From Rhizosphaericola mali (GTDB lineage: Bacteria; Bacteroidota; Bacteroidia; Chitinophagales; Chitinophagaceae): a stretch of 64,000 bases of DNA. The notes under the pieces were generated by a model. It was given only the letters and a program-made list of their open reading frames with translations. It was not told the DNA's origin and did no database searches. Positions 46,412 through 54,361 of the stretch are shown in pieces. The DNA is taken from positions 3,162,001 through 3,226,000 of the forward strand of contig NZ_CP044016.1 in NCBI RefSeq assembly GCF_004337365.2, given 5' to 3'. Both the position numbers and the translations under genes were made by a program. Position 1 is the stretch's first letter. Each line of letters opens with the position of its first letter.

Positions 46412-46750
46412 TTAGGCTAAACTATACCTTTTTTTATGCGTACTTTTTAGCACGTTTATTCCTTCAATCATGAGTACTAAATCACTATAGGAGAATGGTT
46501 GATGACGCTGTTTTGGCCTTGAAAATGTGCCTTGTTCCAACCTTTTATAGTAGAGTACGTAACCTCCATATTCCCAATGCAAAAGCTTTATATGAGTGCG
46601 ACTTTTATTGAGAAAAATAAACACTTCTCCACTGGTAGGAACTTTATTCATTTGATGATGGATCAAGCCGCATAGTCCGTCAAAACTTTTGCGCATGTCA
46701 CAGGGTGCATCGTAGAGATAAAATGGATGCGTAGAACTCAATGAAAGCAT
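46412..46750 (-). CDS. tnpB: IS66 accessory protein TnpB
   Basis: 112 aa. It has the typical pattern YDAPCDMRKSFDGLCGLI, EVFIFLNKSRTHIKLLHWEY, then YYKRLEQGTFSRP of IS66 Orf2 proteins. It starts next to the end of the broken tnpA and lies 52 bp upstream of tnpC. It is intact. Confidence 0.92.
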   Translation of the reverse strand: MLSLSSTHPFYLYDAPCDMRKSFDGLCGLIHHQMNKVPTSGEVFIFLNKSRTHIKLLHWEYGGYVLYYKRLEQGTFSRPKQRHQPFSYSDLVLMIEGINVLKSTHKKRYSLA

Positions 46751-46751
46751 A

Positions 46752-47034
46752 TTAATACAAATGAATGAGCTGAGAAATTAAGGTCATATCGCGTGCAACT
46801 ACAATGCGTACACCATTGGGATAGTGCACTTCTACACTTGACACACTAGATACTGTTGGTGTAATCTTGATAAACTTTGTATTGGTTCTGTGGTCAGGAT
46901 GATATTTTTTGCGCCAATAATCAAAGGTTGATTCTGAGATATTGTTTTCTTGGCAAAACTGCGGTTTGGTTGCTCGCTACCCATGCCGACACTAGCTTTT
47001 GCATACGCTCACGCTTGATACTGATTTTATTCAT
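46752..47034 (-). pseudogene. tnpA: IS66 TnpA, broken by a frameshift
   Basis: ATG at 47034 begins MNKISIKRERMQKLVSAWVA; near 46960-46970 one base is gained or lost, and the family sequence continues in another frame as QFCQENNISESTFDYWRKKY, ending VARDMTLISQLIHLY at 46752. The first frame stops shortly after the break. IS66 elements usually need TnpA, so this copy is probably immobile unless complemented. Confidence 0.82.
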
Positions 47035-47460
47035 GTATGCAAAGCTAGAATGACTTTATCGGTGACGCAATATGTAGTTCGTCGGGTGCTTACTTATTAT
47101 TTATGTAGTAATTTTGTTAAAGTTTTACGTAAATCAAATATATATAGAATATAATAACTTTTACTAACATAATACTTTTATGATTCTATATAAGACATTG
47201 ATAAGCTAAAATAAATAGCCAATTCCAGAATTATTATTTCTGAATTATAAAGAAGTTTTTAGGCCAATTTGATGTTTAAATCCATAATATCTGTAATCTT
47301 TTCATAACCCCCTATAAAATTTTAAATACACAATTTTTTTATATCTTCACTTATAAAATCAAAATAGTGAAGATTAATTTATATAGTGTATTAATAGGTG
47401 TATAAAAAAATGTTTGTCTATTATAATATATTGATTTAAAATAAATTACAGGTAAGATGC

Positions 47461-47484
47461 GGTAATCCTGCCGCCCCGACAACT
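47461..47484 (+). other. tRNA 3'-end-like fragment, possible old att site
   Basis: GGTAATCCTGCCGCCCCGAC resembles a T-arm and acceptor 3' strand (GGTTCGAATCC...) with bases lost. A terminator follows. It differs from the 18727 fragment, so the two are not left and right ends of one element. Identity as a tRNA relic is tentative. Confidence 0.35.
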
Positions 47485-47489
47485 TAAAA

Positions 47490-47526
47490 AAGGATAAATC
47501 AACGAAAATTGATTTATCCTTTTTTC
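47490..47526 (+). terminator. Rho-independent terminator
   Basis: AAAGGATAAATCAA pairs with TTGATTTATCCTTT around a short AT-rich loop, followed by further T. It lies directly after the tRNA-like fragment. Confidence 0.75.
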
Positions 47527-47701
47527 TTTCTAAGAAGTTTCCGAAGATACAAGTTATTGATTTTCAATAATCAATATTCTCTAATCTTTTTCTTTACCAG
47601 AAAAGAACAAACCATTTCATGCTTAGAAACAGGAAAAAATTAACCGATTTTACCGTATTTCTCTTTATTTCTATATCAAATTAATTCAATTGAATGCAAA
47701 G

Positions 47702-47755
47702 ATTCTATGAACTAATCGTTGAACTACAAATCGTTCATAAATTAATTCATAGAAT
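47702..47755. repeat. Imperfect 23-bp inverted repeat downstream of the TonB receptor
   Basis: Arms 47702-47724 and 47733-47755 match at 19 of 23 positions around an 8-bp loop. They lie between the receptor stop at 47900 and the tRNA-like fragment. No T-run, so it is not a standard terminator. The rest of the 47102-47899 gap has no convincing gene. Confidence 0.55.
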
Positions 47756-47899
47756 ACGCTCAATAAAATGACATTATTTGTATCAATAGATAAGAATATT
47801 GAAGCCACGACTCAAGCAGCTAAGCTATGTCCCATTGTTGCTAAAAGATAAAACATATCAAACAATCGAAAAACGAAATATTCAAAATCCAAAATAATT

Positions 47900-50263
47900 C
47901 TATTTTTCAAAGCTTAAATTATAAAAAAGCCCCACTTTATAATTTCTTCCCGCTTGGTATGGCATAAGATAATTAGTCCTATTCGTAATATTATCCACAG
48001 AAAACTGAACACGCAGGTTTTTATTTTTCAGCAATACTCTTTGAATACTCGCATTGAAAAACCAATAACCAGGCACATAAATATCGTAAGGATCGATAAA
48101 TCCATTATTATCCAAATCCATAAACCCAAATTTTCCACGATAATTTGCACGAATGGAACCTGCCCAAGGAATATTTTTATTATCGTAAAACAATTGCAAT
48201 TGCAACATATTACGACTACGATTAGGTAGATTAAAATAATCTTTAGTGGTAGCTTTTCTTATTGGATTACTTCTGACTGTTAATTTTCCGGCTTTGATTG
48301 AATCTAAAACAGACAGATCTTGTGAATACAGTAGTTGATAGTTAGCCGCTAAATGCAAACCTTTCAGTGGTTGAACGGAACCATATAATTCCAAACCTTT
48401 ATTGACGACTTTTGCTAAATTGACGTAACTAAATATCTGAGAACCATTTGTCTTAATGCCAATTTGCTCGGTAAAAATCATATTTTCAATATGATTGTAA
48501 AATACATTGGCTTCCAAACTCCAAATGCCCCCTTGTTCCCATTTTGCATCCAAATTAAAACTATGAGAAGTTTCTGCTTTTAGGTTTTTTATAGTGGACG
48601 CAACCGCCCAGATACTGCTTATCTGTCCTGCGGAATCTAATGCAGCTAAAGCAGAAGATACAACATTGGCTCCAACTACAGTATAGCCTTGTGACAAATT
48701 AGTAAAGACTTGATTCATCTGTACGTAAGTGGGTGATTTGAATCCCATTCCAAAGGATGGTCGAATGTATAAATGCTGTATTGGATTCCAGTTGAGCCCA
48801 GCAGTGGGTGTTACTTTTCCTCCATAAATAGAATTATGCGAACCTCTCGCTCCTACTGTTGCATTTATAGTTGAACTAAATACATACTTCAATTGTCCAT
48901 ATACAAATGAGTTGACTTGATGTCCACTTTGTGCATTTTCATAACCTTGTAATTGTTGGAACTCAGCACCCAAACCAGAAATCAAATCCCATTTTTTATC
49001 ATTGGAGTTGACATGATATTGTCCTTCAAGATGATTGTCCCATTCTCCAAAACGAAAATTTTGTAAGGAACTATTTCTATTTTGTAAAGAAACTTGCTCT
49101 GAAGAATAGTAATGCGTAAGATAATATCGTACTAGAAATTGAGAATTATTATTGATAGTATGATTCCATGAGGTAAGTAGATTTAAGTCATTATCATTCA
49201 ACTTATCCAAAGTCACGTAATTATCTCCATAGTTTCTAGTCATTAAACTATTTCGAAATGCATATCTCCCACTCACATTGATATTATCGTGATCATTTAA
49301 TTCAAATCTAGCTCTACCTTGAATTGTATTGCTAGTATATGGCGGCGAAGTTTGCCCGCCTTCGAGATATTGTGGACTAGCATTGAATCCATTTGTTTGA
49401 TAATAATCTTCTTTTATTTGATAGAAACTATTTCTTTTTCCAAAAGGATTCGTATAACCGACATTGATATTTTTAGTATCAAAACTGCCATAACTCACAC
49501 CGGCATTTATAGCTCGTTTCGCAGCATTTTGATTGGTAATAATATTAATTACACCACCCATAGCATCTGCTCCATATAAGGCAGAGGTTGCACCTTTGAT
49601 AATTTCGATATGATCAATATCTTGTACTGAAAATCTTGATAGATCCAAATTACCATCCATACGACCAGCAATCGGCATACCATCCATTAGTATTTTTACA
49701 TAGTCCGAGCCAAAACCTTGCATCTGCACACCAACAGCACGGTTACCAGCGCCCAAGTCATTGACAACAGTTACGCCTAATTGCTCTTTCAAGACTTCAT
49801 CCAACCTTTGAGAACCCAATAACTCGATCTGTCTTTTGCTCACCCATCTTTTGGCATTGGTAATCTGATCAAAAGTTATAAGATCATCATTTTTTTTCTG
49901 ATCGATTGGCTTGACGGATTGTACTACAACTTCTTGCAGCCCATTTTTATAACGTAATTCTATGTTTCTAGTCAAATTAGCAATTACATTTAAAGAATCC
50001 ACTACAGAAACATAACCATTTCCTACAACGATAAATACATAATTGCCCGCAGGGATATTTTCAAATGAATAATTATTGGAATGAACAGATAATTTAGTAG
50101 ACCAATTAAGATCCTTATTTTTCAATTGCAACTCAATCGTATCCTTATTTGATTTAAACCCCGAAGCATTACCTTGAACTACAAATTGTGCTTTTGCATT
50201 ACTTAAAAAGAAGCTGATAATAAATATTATACACGCCTTACATCCATTCAAATCATTCATCAT
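47900..50263 (-). CDS. TonB-dependent receptor, probable heme/iron uptake (HmuR-like)
   Basis: 787 aa. A signal peptide (CIIFIISFFLSNAKAQ) precedes a carboxypeptidase-like region and a plug with GVQMQGFGSDYVKILMDGMP, then IEIIKGATSALYGADAMGGV and INIITN, the CirA/BtuB-type plug signature. The barrel ends VQFSVDNITNRTNYLMPYQA, then GRNYKVGLFYNLSFEK with an aromatic terminus. It is divergently placed from an AraC regulator and lies near two HmuY-type lipoproteins and a heme-degrading-type monooxygenase, which suggests heme or siderophore import. Substrate is inferred from context. Confidence 0.88.
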   Translation of the reverse strand: MMNDLNGCKACIIFIISFFLSNAKAQFVVQGNASGFKSNKDTIELQLKNKDLNWSTKLSVHSNNYSFENIPAGNYVFIVVGNGYVSVVDSLNVIANLTRNIELRYKNGLQEVVVQSVKPIDQKKNDDLITFDQITNAKRWVSKRQIELLGSQRLDEVLKEQLGVTVVNDLGAGNRAVGVQMQGFGSDYVKILMDGMPIAGRMDGNLDLSRFSVQDIDHIEIIKGATSALYGADAMGGVINIITNQNAAKRAINAGVSYGSFDTKNINVGYTNPFGKRNSFYQIKEDYYQTNGFNASPQYLEGGQTSPPYTSNTIQGRARFELNDHDNINVSGRYAFRNSLMTRNYGDNYVTLDKLNDNDLNLLTSWNHTINNNSQFLVRYYLTHYYSSEQVSLQNRNSSLQNFRFGEWDNHLEGQYHVNSNDKKWDLISGLGAEFQQLQGYENAQSGHQVNSFVYGQLKYVFSSTINATVGARGSHNSIYGGKVTPTAGLNWNPIQHLYIRPSFGMGFKSPTYVQMNQVFTNLSQGYTVVGANVVSSALAALDSAGQISSIWAVASTIKNLKAETSHSFNLDAKWEQGGIWSLEANVFYNHIENMIFTEQIGIKTNGSQIFSYVNLAKVVNKGLELYGSVQPLKGLHLAANYQLLYSQDLSVLDSIKAGKLTVRSNPIRKATTKDYFNLPNRSRNMLQLQLFYDNKNIPWAGSIRANYRGKFGFMDLDNNGFIDPYDIYVPGYWFFNASIQRVLLKNKNLRVQFSVDNITNRTNYLMPYQAGRNYKVGLFYNLSFEK

Positions 50264-50342
50264 ATTTCCAAAAAAGCAAAACTAATTGGCTGAATTTACC
50301 ATATACGGTATAAACCTTCGAATAATTACCAAATTCGATAAG

Positions 50343-50402
50343 AATTGTCAGCTATATGTAATAATTTCGTTTATAGGTCGTCTGTAACGGTAATTGTCAG
50401 CT
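50343..50402. promoter_or_regulatory. 11-bp direct repeat, possible AraC operator
   Basis: AATTGTCAGCT occurs at 50343-50353 and again at 50392-50402 (49-bp spacing), each followed by a near-match (ATA/GTA). It lies in the 213-bp region between the divergent TonB receptor and AraC genes, where an AraC-type activator would bind. Not tested. Confidence 0.55.
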
Positions 50403-50476
50403 GTAAAAAATGGCAAATAATTATAGTTAGTTAAATTAGAAGAGATTGATTTTGAGGATAAAAAAAGTGAAGTATA

Positions 50477-51460
50477 ATGATCAATAATATAGGAACTGCC
50501 AATTGCAAATTTGACATTTTACAATTGGCAAATTTAGAGGCAATAAGAGAATCGAATCGAAATTATGGCGAATTGAATGGAGATAAAAAAGGAATAAGCA
50601 AAGAAATATTTACACCTGATGGCATTTATTTTGGCTATCACAATGTCATTTCAACTAAAGATGAGGAAATCAATTTGTATAATGAATCGCCATATATACA
50701 ATTGAGCTTTAATATTTTAGGTTCAAAAAAATATGTTGTTCCTGCCTCACAAAAATCTGCGTTAGATCTTAAATCTTTACAATACAATTATTTGCATCTA
50801 CCGGCAGGTCCGATGAAAATCGGTTGGATCGGCAATCAAAAATTGGAATCCTTTGAACTTGGAATTACGGAGAATTTTTTCAACCATATCTTGCCGCAAG
50901 ATCATCCCATGTACCAGCGCATGGCAATAGAGAATGATCGAATGACTAATTTTGCTTTAGGGGAAAATAATTTACCGCTACAATCTGAGTGCACGACGAT
51001 TCTTTTTCAGATGTTGAATTGTCCGATGGAAGGACATTTGAGAAGATTGTATATTCAGGCAAAAACGGTAGAATTAATCTCTCTACAATTAAAACAATTC
51101 GAAGAAGTATTTTCCTACGAACAAAAAAATGCTAGAAAAGGATTGTCCAAAGAGGAAATAGAAAGAATGTATTTGGTAAAAGAAATCATTGAAAAAAATC
51201 ACAATCACCCATGCAGATTAATTGATTTAGCACATAGTGTGGGCACCAATGACACTTATTTGAAAAAGCATTTTAAGATGGTATTTGGAACAACCGTATT
51301 TTCCTATTTGCTCAATTTCAAAATGGAAAGAGCCATGGAAATGCTCAAGCAAGATTACTCGATTACCGATGTGGCGTATGCAACGGGGTATAACCAAATA
51401 TCTCATTTTTCCAGAGCATTCAAAAGACAATTTGGATTTCCACCCAATAAAGTGCGATAA
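50477..51460 (+). CDS. AraC-family regulator (PchR-like)
   Basis: 327 aa. The N-terminal part (HNVISTKDEEINLYNESPYI, then LSFNILGSKKYVVP) is of the PchR-type sensing kind, and the C-terminal HTH is complete (LVKEIIEKNHNHPCRLIDLA, THNDTYLKKHFKM-type segment, then YSITDVAYATGYNQISHFSR and AFKRQFGFPPNKVR). PchR relatives switch on siderophore receptors when the ferric ligand is present. It is divergent from the TonB receptor and probably controls it. Confidence 0.88.
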   Translation: MINNIGTANCKFDILQLANLEAIRESNRNYGELNGDKKGISKEIFTPDGIYFGYHNVISTKDEEINLYNESPYIQLSFNILGSKKYVVPASQKSALDLKSLQYNYLHLPAGPMKIGWIGNQKLESFELGITENFFNHILPQDHPMYQRMAIENDRMTNFALGENNLPLQSECTTILFQMLNCPMEGHLRRLYIQAKTVELISLQLKQFEEVFSYEQKNARKGLSKEEIERMYLVKEIIEKNHNHPCRLIDLAHSVGTNDTYLKKHFKMVFGTTVFSYLLNFKMERAMEMLKQDYSITDVAYATGYNQISHFSRAFKRQFGFPPNKVR

Positions 51461-51465
51461 TCTAC

Positions 51466-51499
51466 AAAAAATGGGAAACGAATTCGTTTCCCATTTTTT
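51466..51499. terminator. Bidirectional terminator (palindrome)
   Basis: AAAAAATGGGAAACGAA continues as its own reverse complement to 51499, a nearly perfect 34-bp palindrome with A/T runs on both sides. It separates the AraC gene (stop 51460) from the convergent small membrane gene and can end transcription in both directions. Confidence 0.85.
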
Positions 51500-51636
51500 T
51501 ATTTCTTTATCCAAAAAATCAGCAAAGCCCAACTTACCAATTTTAAGAAAATAAGTAATAGAAGCCACTTACCATAACGGCGACGCAGCTTGGCAATATA
51601 TGCCGACTCTGTCAATATTCTGAATATTCTGGTCAT
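51499..51636 (-). CDS. Small (45 aa) membrane protein of the heme locus
   Basis: MTRIFRILTESAYIAKLRRR then YGKWLLLLIFLKLVSWALLI and FWIKK. The ATG at 51636 overlaps the stop of the monooxygenase gene (TAATG), so it is translationally coupled to it. It has a basic N-terminal half and one transmembrane helix. I do not recognise the family. Its stop lies in the T-run of the terminator. Confidence 0.6.
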   Translation of the reverse strand: MTRIFRILTESAYIAKLRRRYGKWLLLLIFLKLVSWALLIFWIKK

Positions 51637-51965
51637 TACTCCGCAATAATTTTATATACTTTAAACTCACTTTTCATCGGTGCAGGCTTACCTTCTTGTT
51701 TGGCCTGTTCCAACATGGCAAATCCACGCTTGTGTCCTTCTAAAAATTCAGGAGATTTTGTCCAAGTATCAAATGATTCTTTATTATCCCAATGACTAAG
51801 TATAAGATAAGGCTCTCCTTGTTTGGATGGTTTCAGTACTTCCATATCTACAAATCCAGGCATAGTATCAATAGCACCTTTGCGAGTCGCAAATAAATTT
51901 TCGAATGTTGGTTCAAATTCAGGAAGGCAACTTATATAATTAATCGCTGCAAATTTCTTCGTCAT
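51636..51965 (-). CDS. Antibiotic-biosynthesis-monooxygenase (IsdG/HmoB-type) protein
   Basis: 109 aa from ATG 51965; the longer reading from further upstream lacks a supported start. The ABM ferredoxin-like fold is visible: FAAINYISCLPEFEPTFENL, then MPGFVDMEVLKP and YLILSHWDNKESFDTWTKSP, EFLEGHKRGF. The WDNKESFDTWTKSPEF pattern is that of IsdG/HmoB-type heme-degrading oxygenases. Heme degradation is inferred from family and from the nearby HmuY and TonB genes. It overlaps the small membrane gene by one base. Confidence 0.8.
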   Translation of the reverse strand: MTKKFAAINYISCLPEFEPTFENLFATRKGAIDTMPGFVDMEVLKPSKQGEPYLILSHWDNKESFDTWTKSPEFLEGHKRGFAMLEQAKQEGKPAPMKSEFKVYKIIAE

Positions 51966-52033
51966 AATAATGATTTTGTTTTTACAAAAATAGAATTGCC
52001 ATAATAATGTCATTTTTTCTAAACGGAATAATA

Positions 52034-52087
52034 TTTACCCATTCGGGTATTTTACGCCAAAAAAGGAAAAATACCCGAATAGGTAAA
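52034..52087. promoter_or_regulatory. 20-bp inverted repeat between divergent heme genes
   Basis: Arms 52034-52053 and 52068-52087 are reverse complements at 19 of 20 positions (core ATTCGGGTATTTT / AAAATACCCGAAT), spaced by 14 bp. The dyad lies between the monooxygenase (leftward) and the first HmuY gene (rightward), so it could be a shared operator for a heme/iron regulator or a leader hairpin. Confidence 0.65.
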
Positions 52088-52155
52088 TCCATAACCAATT
52101 TTAACCACAGAGGTAATTGACTAATACGAGTTTTGCATTTAAATAACGTTTTATA

Positions 52156-52875
52156 ATGTCGATCAAAAAAATTGGGTTATTCGGAATTTTATTTTCACTG
52201 AATTTCTTTATGTATAGTTGTAGTAAAGATAGTGCTACACCTACCTCAGACTCAGACACAACCGCAGGAACAGGGATTTATGTTTATGACTTAGTTGGAG
52301 ACACTGCTGCATCGGTTGGAATCGAATCAGGAAAAACTGAAAGAGCATTTTATCCATTATTATTTAATTTCTCAACTGGTAATTCACATATTCTTAAAAC
52401 CGCGGAAGATTCCTCTAAATATTTATCTAGTGATACTGCTTGGGATATTGCCTTCACTGCACAATATAACTCTACTGTACAACCGAATAATGGTAGTTAC
52501 GCAACCAGTCCAGCAAATGGCAATAGTGGCACATTTATTATTATGACAGAAAATACTCCATTTGACCAGATCACAACGGCCCCTACAGATGCAGAAATGA
52601 CATCTGATGCGATGACAAGCGTTGGCTGGGACCAAGGTGATGGTCAAGGTTGGTTTTACTATAGTTTAGATAATCATATTTGCGTAGCAGTTACCAATAG
52701 GACATTTATATTTAAAACATCACAGGGATTATATGGAAAAGTGGAATTTATAAGTATTTATAAAAATCACCCAGCCGTAGTCACCGATCTGTATTGGCCC
52801 TCTCCTTATTTAACATTCCGATACTATATCCAAAAAGACGGAAGTAAAAATTTGAGAACTACAACTTCGTCTTAA
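52156..52875 (+). CDS. hmuY: HmuY-family heme-binding lipoprotein
   Basis: 239 aa. The lipobox puts the lipidated Cys at residue 22 (FFMYSCSKDS). The body matches the HmuY family: YPLLFNFSTGNSHILKTAED, DTAWDIAFTAQYNSTV, then WFYYSLDNHICVAVTNRTFI and KVEFISIYKNHPAV. HmuY hemophores take heme from host or environmental proteins and hand it to a TonB receptor such as the one encoded nearby. Axial His ligands of the Porphyromonas protein cannot be assigned confidently here. It is followed 42 bp later by a paralog. Confidence 0.85.
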   Translation: MSIKKIGLFGILFSLNFFMYSCSKDSATPTSDSDTTAGTGIYVYDLVGDTAASVGIESGKTERAFYPLLFNFSTGNSHILKTAEDSSKYLSSDTAWDIAFTAQYNSTVQPNNGSYATSPANGNSGTFIIMTENTPFDQITTAPTDAEMTSDAMTSVGWDQGDGQGWFYYSLDNHICVAVTNRTFIFKTSQGLYGKVEFISIYKNHPAVVTDLYWPSPYLTFRYYIQKDGSKNLRTTTSS

Positions 52876-52917
52876 TTACACAAACTATAATTTTTTAAAT
52901 TTTCAATCAAATTCTAA

Positions 52918-53598
52918 ATGAAAAAGCAATTTAGCCGTTTATTCTTATTATGTTTCATCCCTGCGGCAATATACTCTTGTAGCAAAAGCGACTCAACAAA
53001 CCCTAGTGATAATGGTAACGATGGATTGTCCATTGGAGATACGGTTTCTTTAAGCAATGCGTACACAAAAGGATACTTGACATTAATCGCTAATAAAACA
53101 TTTTATGTAGGTAATTTTACTCAAGGAACTGGCGTAAGTACTACAGACACATCTCTATCATTTGCAACTAAAAATAGTACATTCTATTATAGTTTAACCG
53201 AAAATCAAGGAGATACCACCAACTATGATATAAAATTTACAAGTTCCTATGCATTATCAGTCGATACATCTAAATATAAATTAACGTTTATCAATAAAAC
53301 GTTCGATAATGTTACGGATTCCACAGGCGGAACCAACATTCTTACTGGTTTAGCGGGTATGAATAATACGTACCCATCTACAGATTCTGTACCTACGGCA
53401 GCAGGATGGTACATATATAACGCAACTACTCATATCGTAGGTGCATATATGACTAGAACTTATATTATTACAAATAAGTCAACTGGTAATTATTACAAAT
53501 TCCATATAGTAAGTATGTATTCTGGAGCGCAACCAAATGCAACAACAGCTGCATTAAACTTTCCTTACTACCATTTCGAGTATATGAAAATGAATTAA
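52918..53598 (+). CDS. HmuY-family lipoprotein (paralog)
   Basis: 226 aa with lipidated Cys21 (AAIYSCSKSD). It shares the pattern of its neighbour: VSLSNAYTKGYLTLIANKTF, FATKNSTFYYSLTENQ, then GWYIYNATTHIVGAYMTRTY and KFHIVSMYSGAQP, ending NFPYYHFEYMKMN. It differs strongly in the N-terminal half, so the duplication is old. It is in the same transcription unit as the first HmuY gene. Whether it binds heme is not known. Confidence 0.78.
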   Translation: MKKQFSRLFLLCFIPAAIYSCSKSDSTNPSDNGNDGLSIGDTVSLSNAYTKGYLTLIANKTFYVGNFTQGTGVSTTDTSLSFATKNSTFYYSLTENQGDTTNYDIKFTSSYALSVDTSKYKLTFINKTFDNVTDSTGGTNILTGLAGMNNTYPSTDSVPTAAGWYIYNATTHIVGAYMTRTYIITNKSTGNYYKFHIVSMYSGAQPNATTAALNFPYYHFEYMKMN

Positions 53599-53691
53599 TT
53601 AAATCCATTTAAGATAAAAATGAAATACAGAAATAATAGAATTAAAATTAATGTGATATTAATTCTGTAAAGCAAAAATGAATTTTCTAAT

Positions 53692-53734
53692 AATACTCTA
53701 TAAACTAAAAATTTATAGGGTATTATTTTTTTGC
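53692..53734 (+). terminator. Terminator after the HmuY pair
   Basis: AATACTCTATAAA pairs with TTTATAGGGTATT (one G-T pair) and is followed by a T-run. It closes the rightward HmuY operon. Confidence 0.75.
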
Positions 53735-54018
53735 AAAATATCCAAGATCAATTTTCTTTTATCAAAACAGTACGCTTGATTTTCTTAATTACTTGTTTTA
53801 AGTAACGCTCTTTTATTTAATCCATCGCTTCAAAAAAGAGCCAAAATTGTTATATGTTTAATGAAATTAGGCCTTACGTGTTTCAAACAGGAATTTTCAT
53901 TTTCCCCTACGTTTTTAATAAATAATTTGATTGAGTACCTAATAAGAATATATATCATCCTAAGCTTCAAATATTCCGTATTTTGGCGTGATACTTCCAT
54001 GATTTAGATACGATAAGG

Positions 54019-54155
54019 AATGAGTTTTTCATAACAGGAGCAAACAAAGGAATTGACTTTGAAACTGCAAGACAATTATAACACTTAGGATATTATGTGT
54101 ATTTAGGTGGCAGAGATGTAGAAAATGGTAAAAAAGCAATTGATTCACTTAACTA
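54019..54155 (+). pseudogene. Short-chain dehydrogenase fragment
   Basis: The frame reads NEFFITGANKGIDFETARQL, a stop at 54079, then HLGYYVYLGGRDVENGKKAI and DSL. This is the N-terminal Rossmann TGxxxGIG segment of SDRs with G changed to D and an in-frame stop. No start or continuation is present. The remaining parts of the 53735-54361 gap contain no convincing gene. Confidence 0.75.
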
Positions 54156-54361
54156 TAAAATCCATTTTCAAGCAATATTGTAAGGGAGACAAAACATTCA
54201 GCTTAAGTGTGTATTGTTTCAGATTGTTATGATGTAAACTTTTCTTATGAGATAAAAACACCTTTCGACTAAGTATTTTAAAAAAATTAAATGGAGATAT
54301 AAATATAAAAATTAGTGAATTACACTTATTCCAAGTGAATTTATTCAATACAAATGAATCC

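Larger units (their letters stand above)
44795..47093. mobile_element. IS66-family insertion sequence with 8-bp target duplication
   Basis: About 2.3 kb with tnpA, tnpB and tnpC on the minus strand. The left end begins GTATCCCCCCAACGAAGTAC; the right end, read inward, begins GTAAGCACCCGACGAACTAC, so the imperfect inverted repeats share most bases. The flanks 44787-44794 and 47094-47101 are both TTATTATT, the 8-bp duplication expected for IS66. It is therefore a simple insertion at this place. TnpA is frameshifted, so autonomy is doubtful. Confidence 0.93.

Noticed and set aside
18727-47484. Left and right ends of one element formed by the two tRNA-like fragments
   Set aside because: The two fragments differ in sequence, so they cannot be a matching attL/attR pair.
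47768-47851. 27-codon frame MTLFVSIDKNIEATTQAAKL
   Set aside because: Short, no recognised family and no clear start signal; too weak to call.
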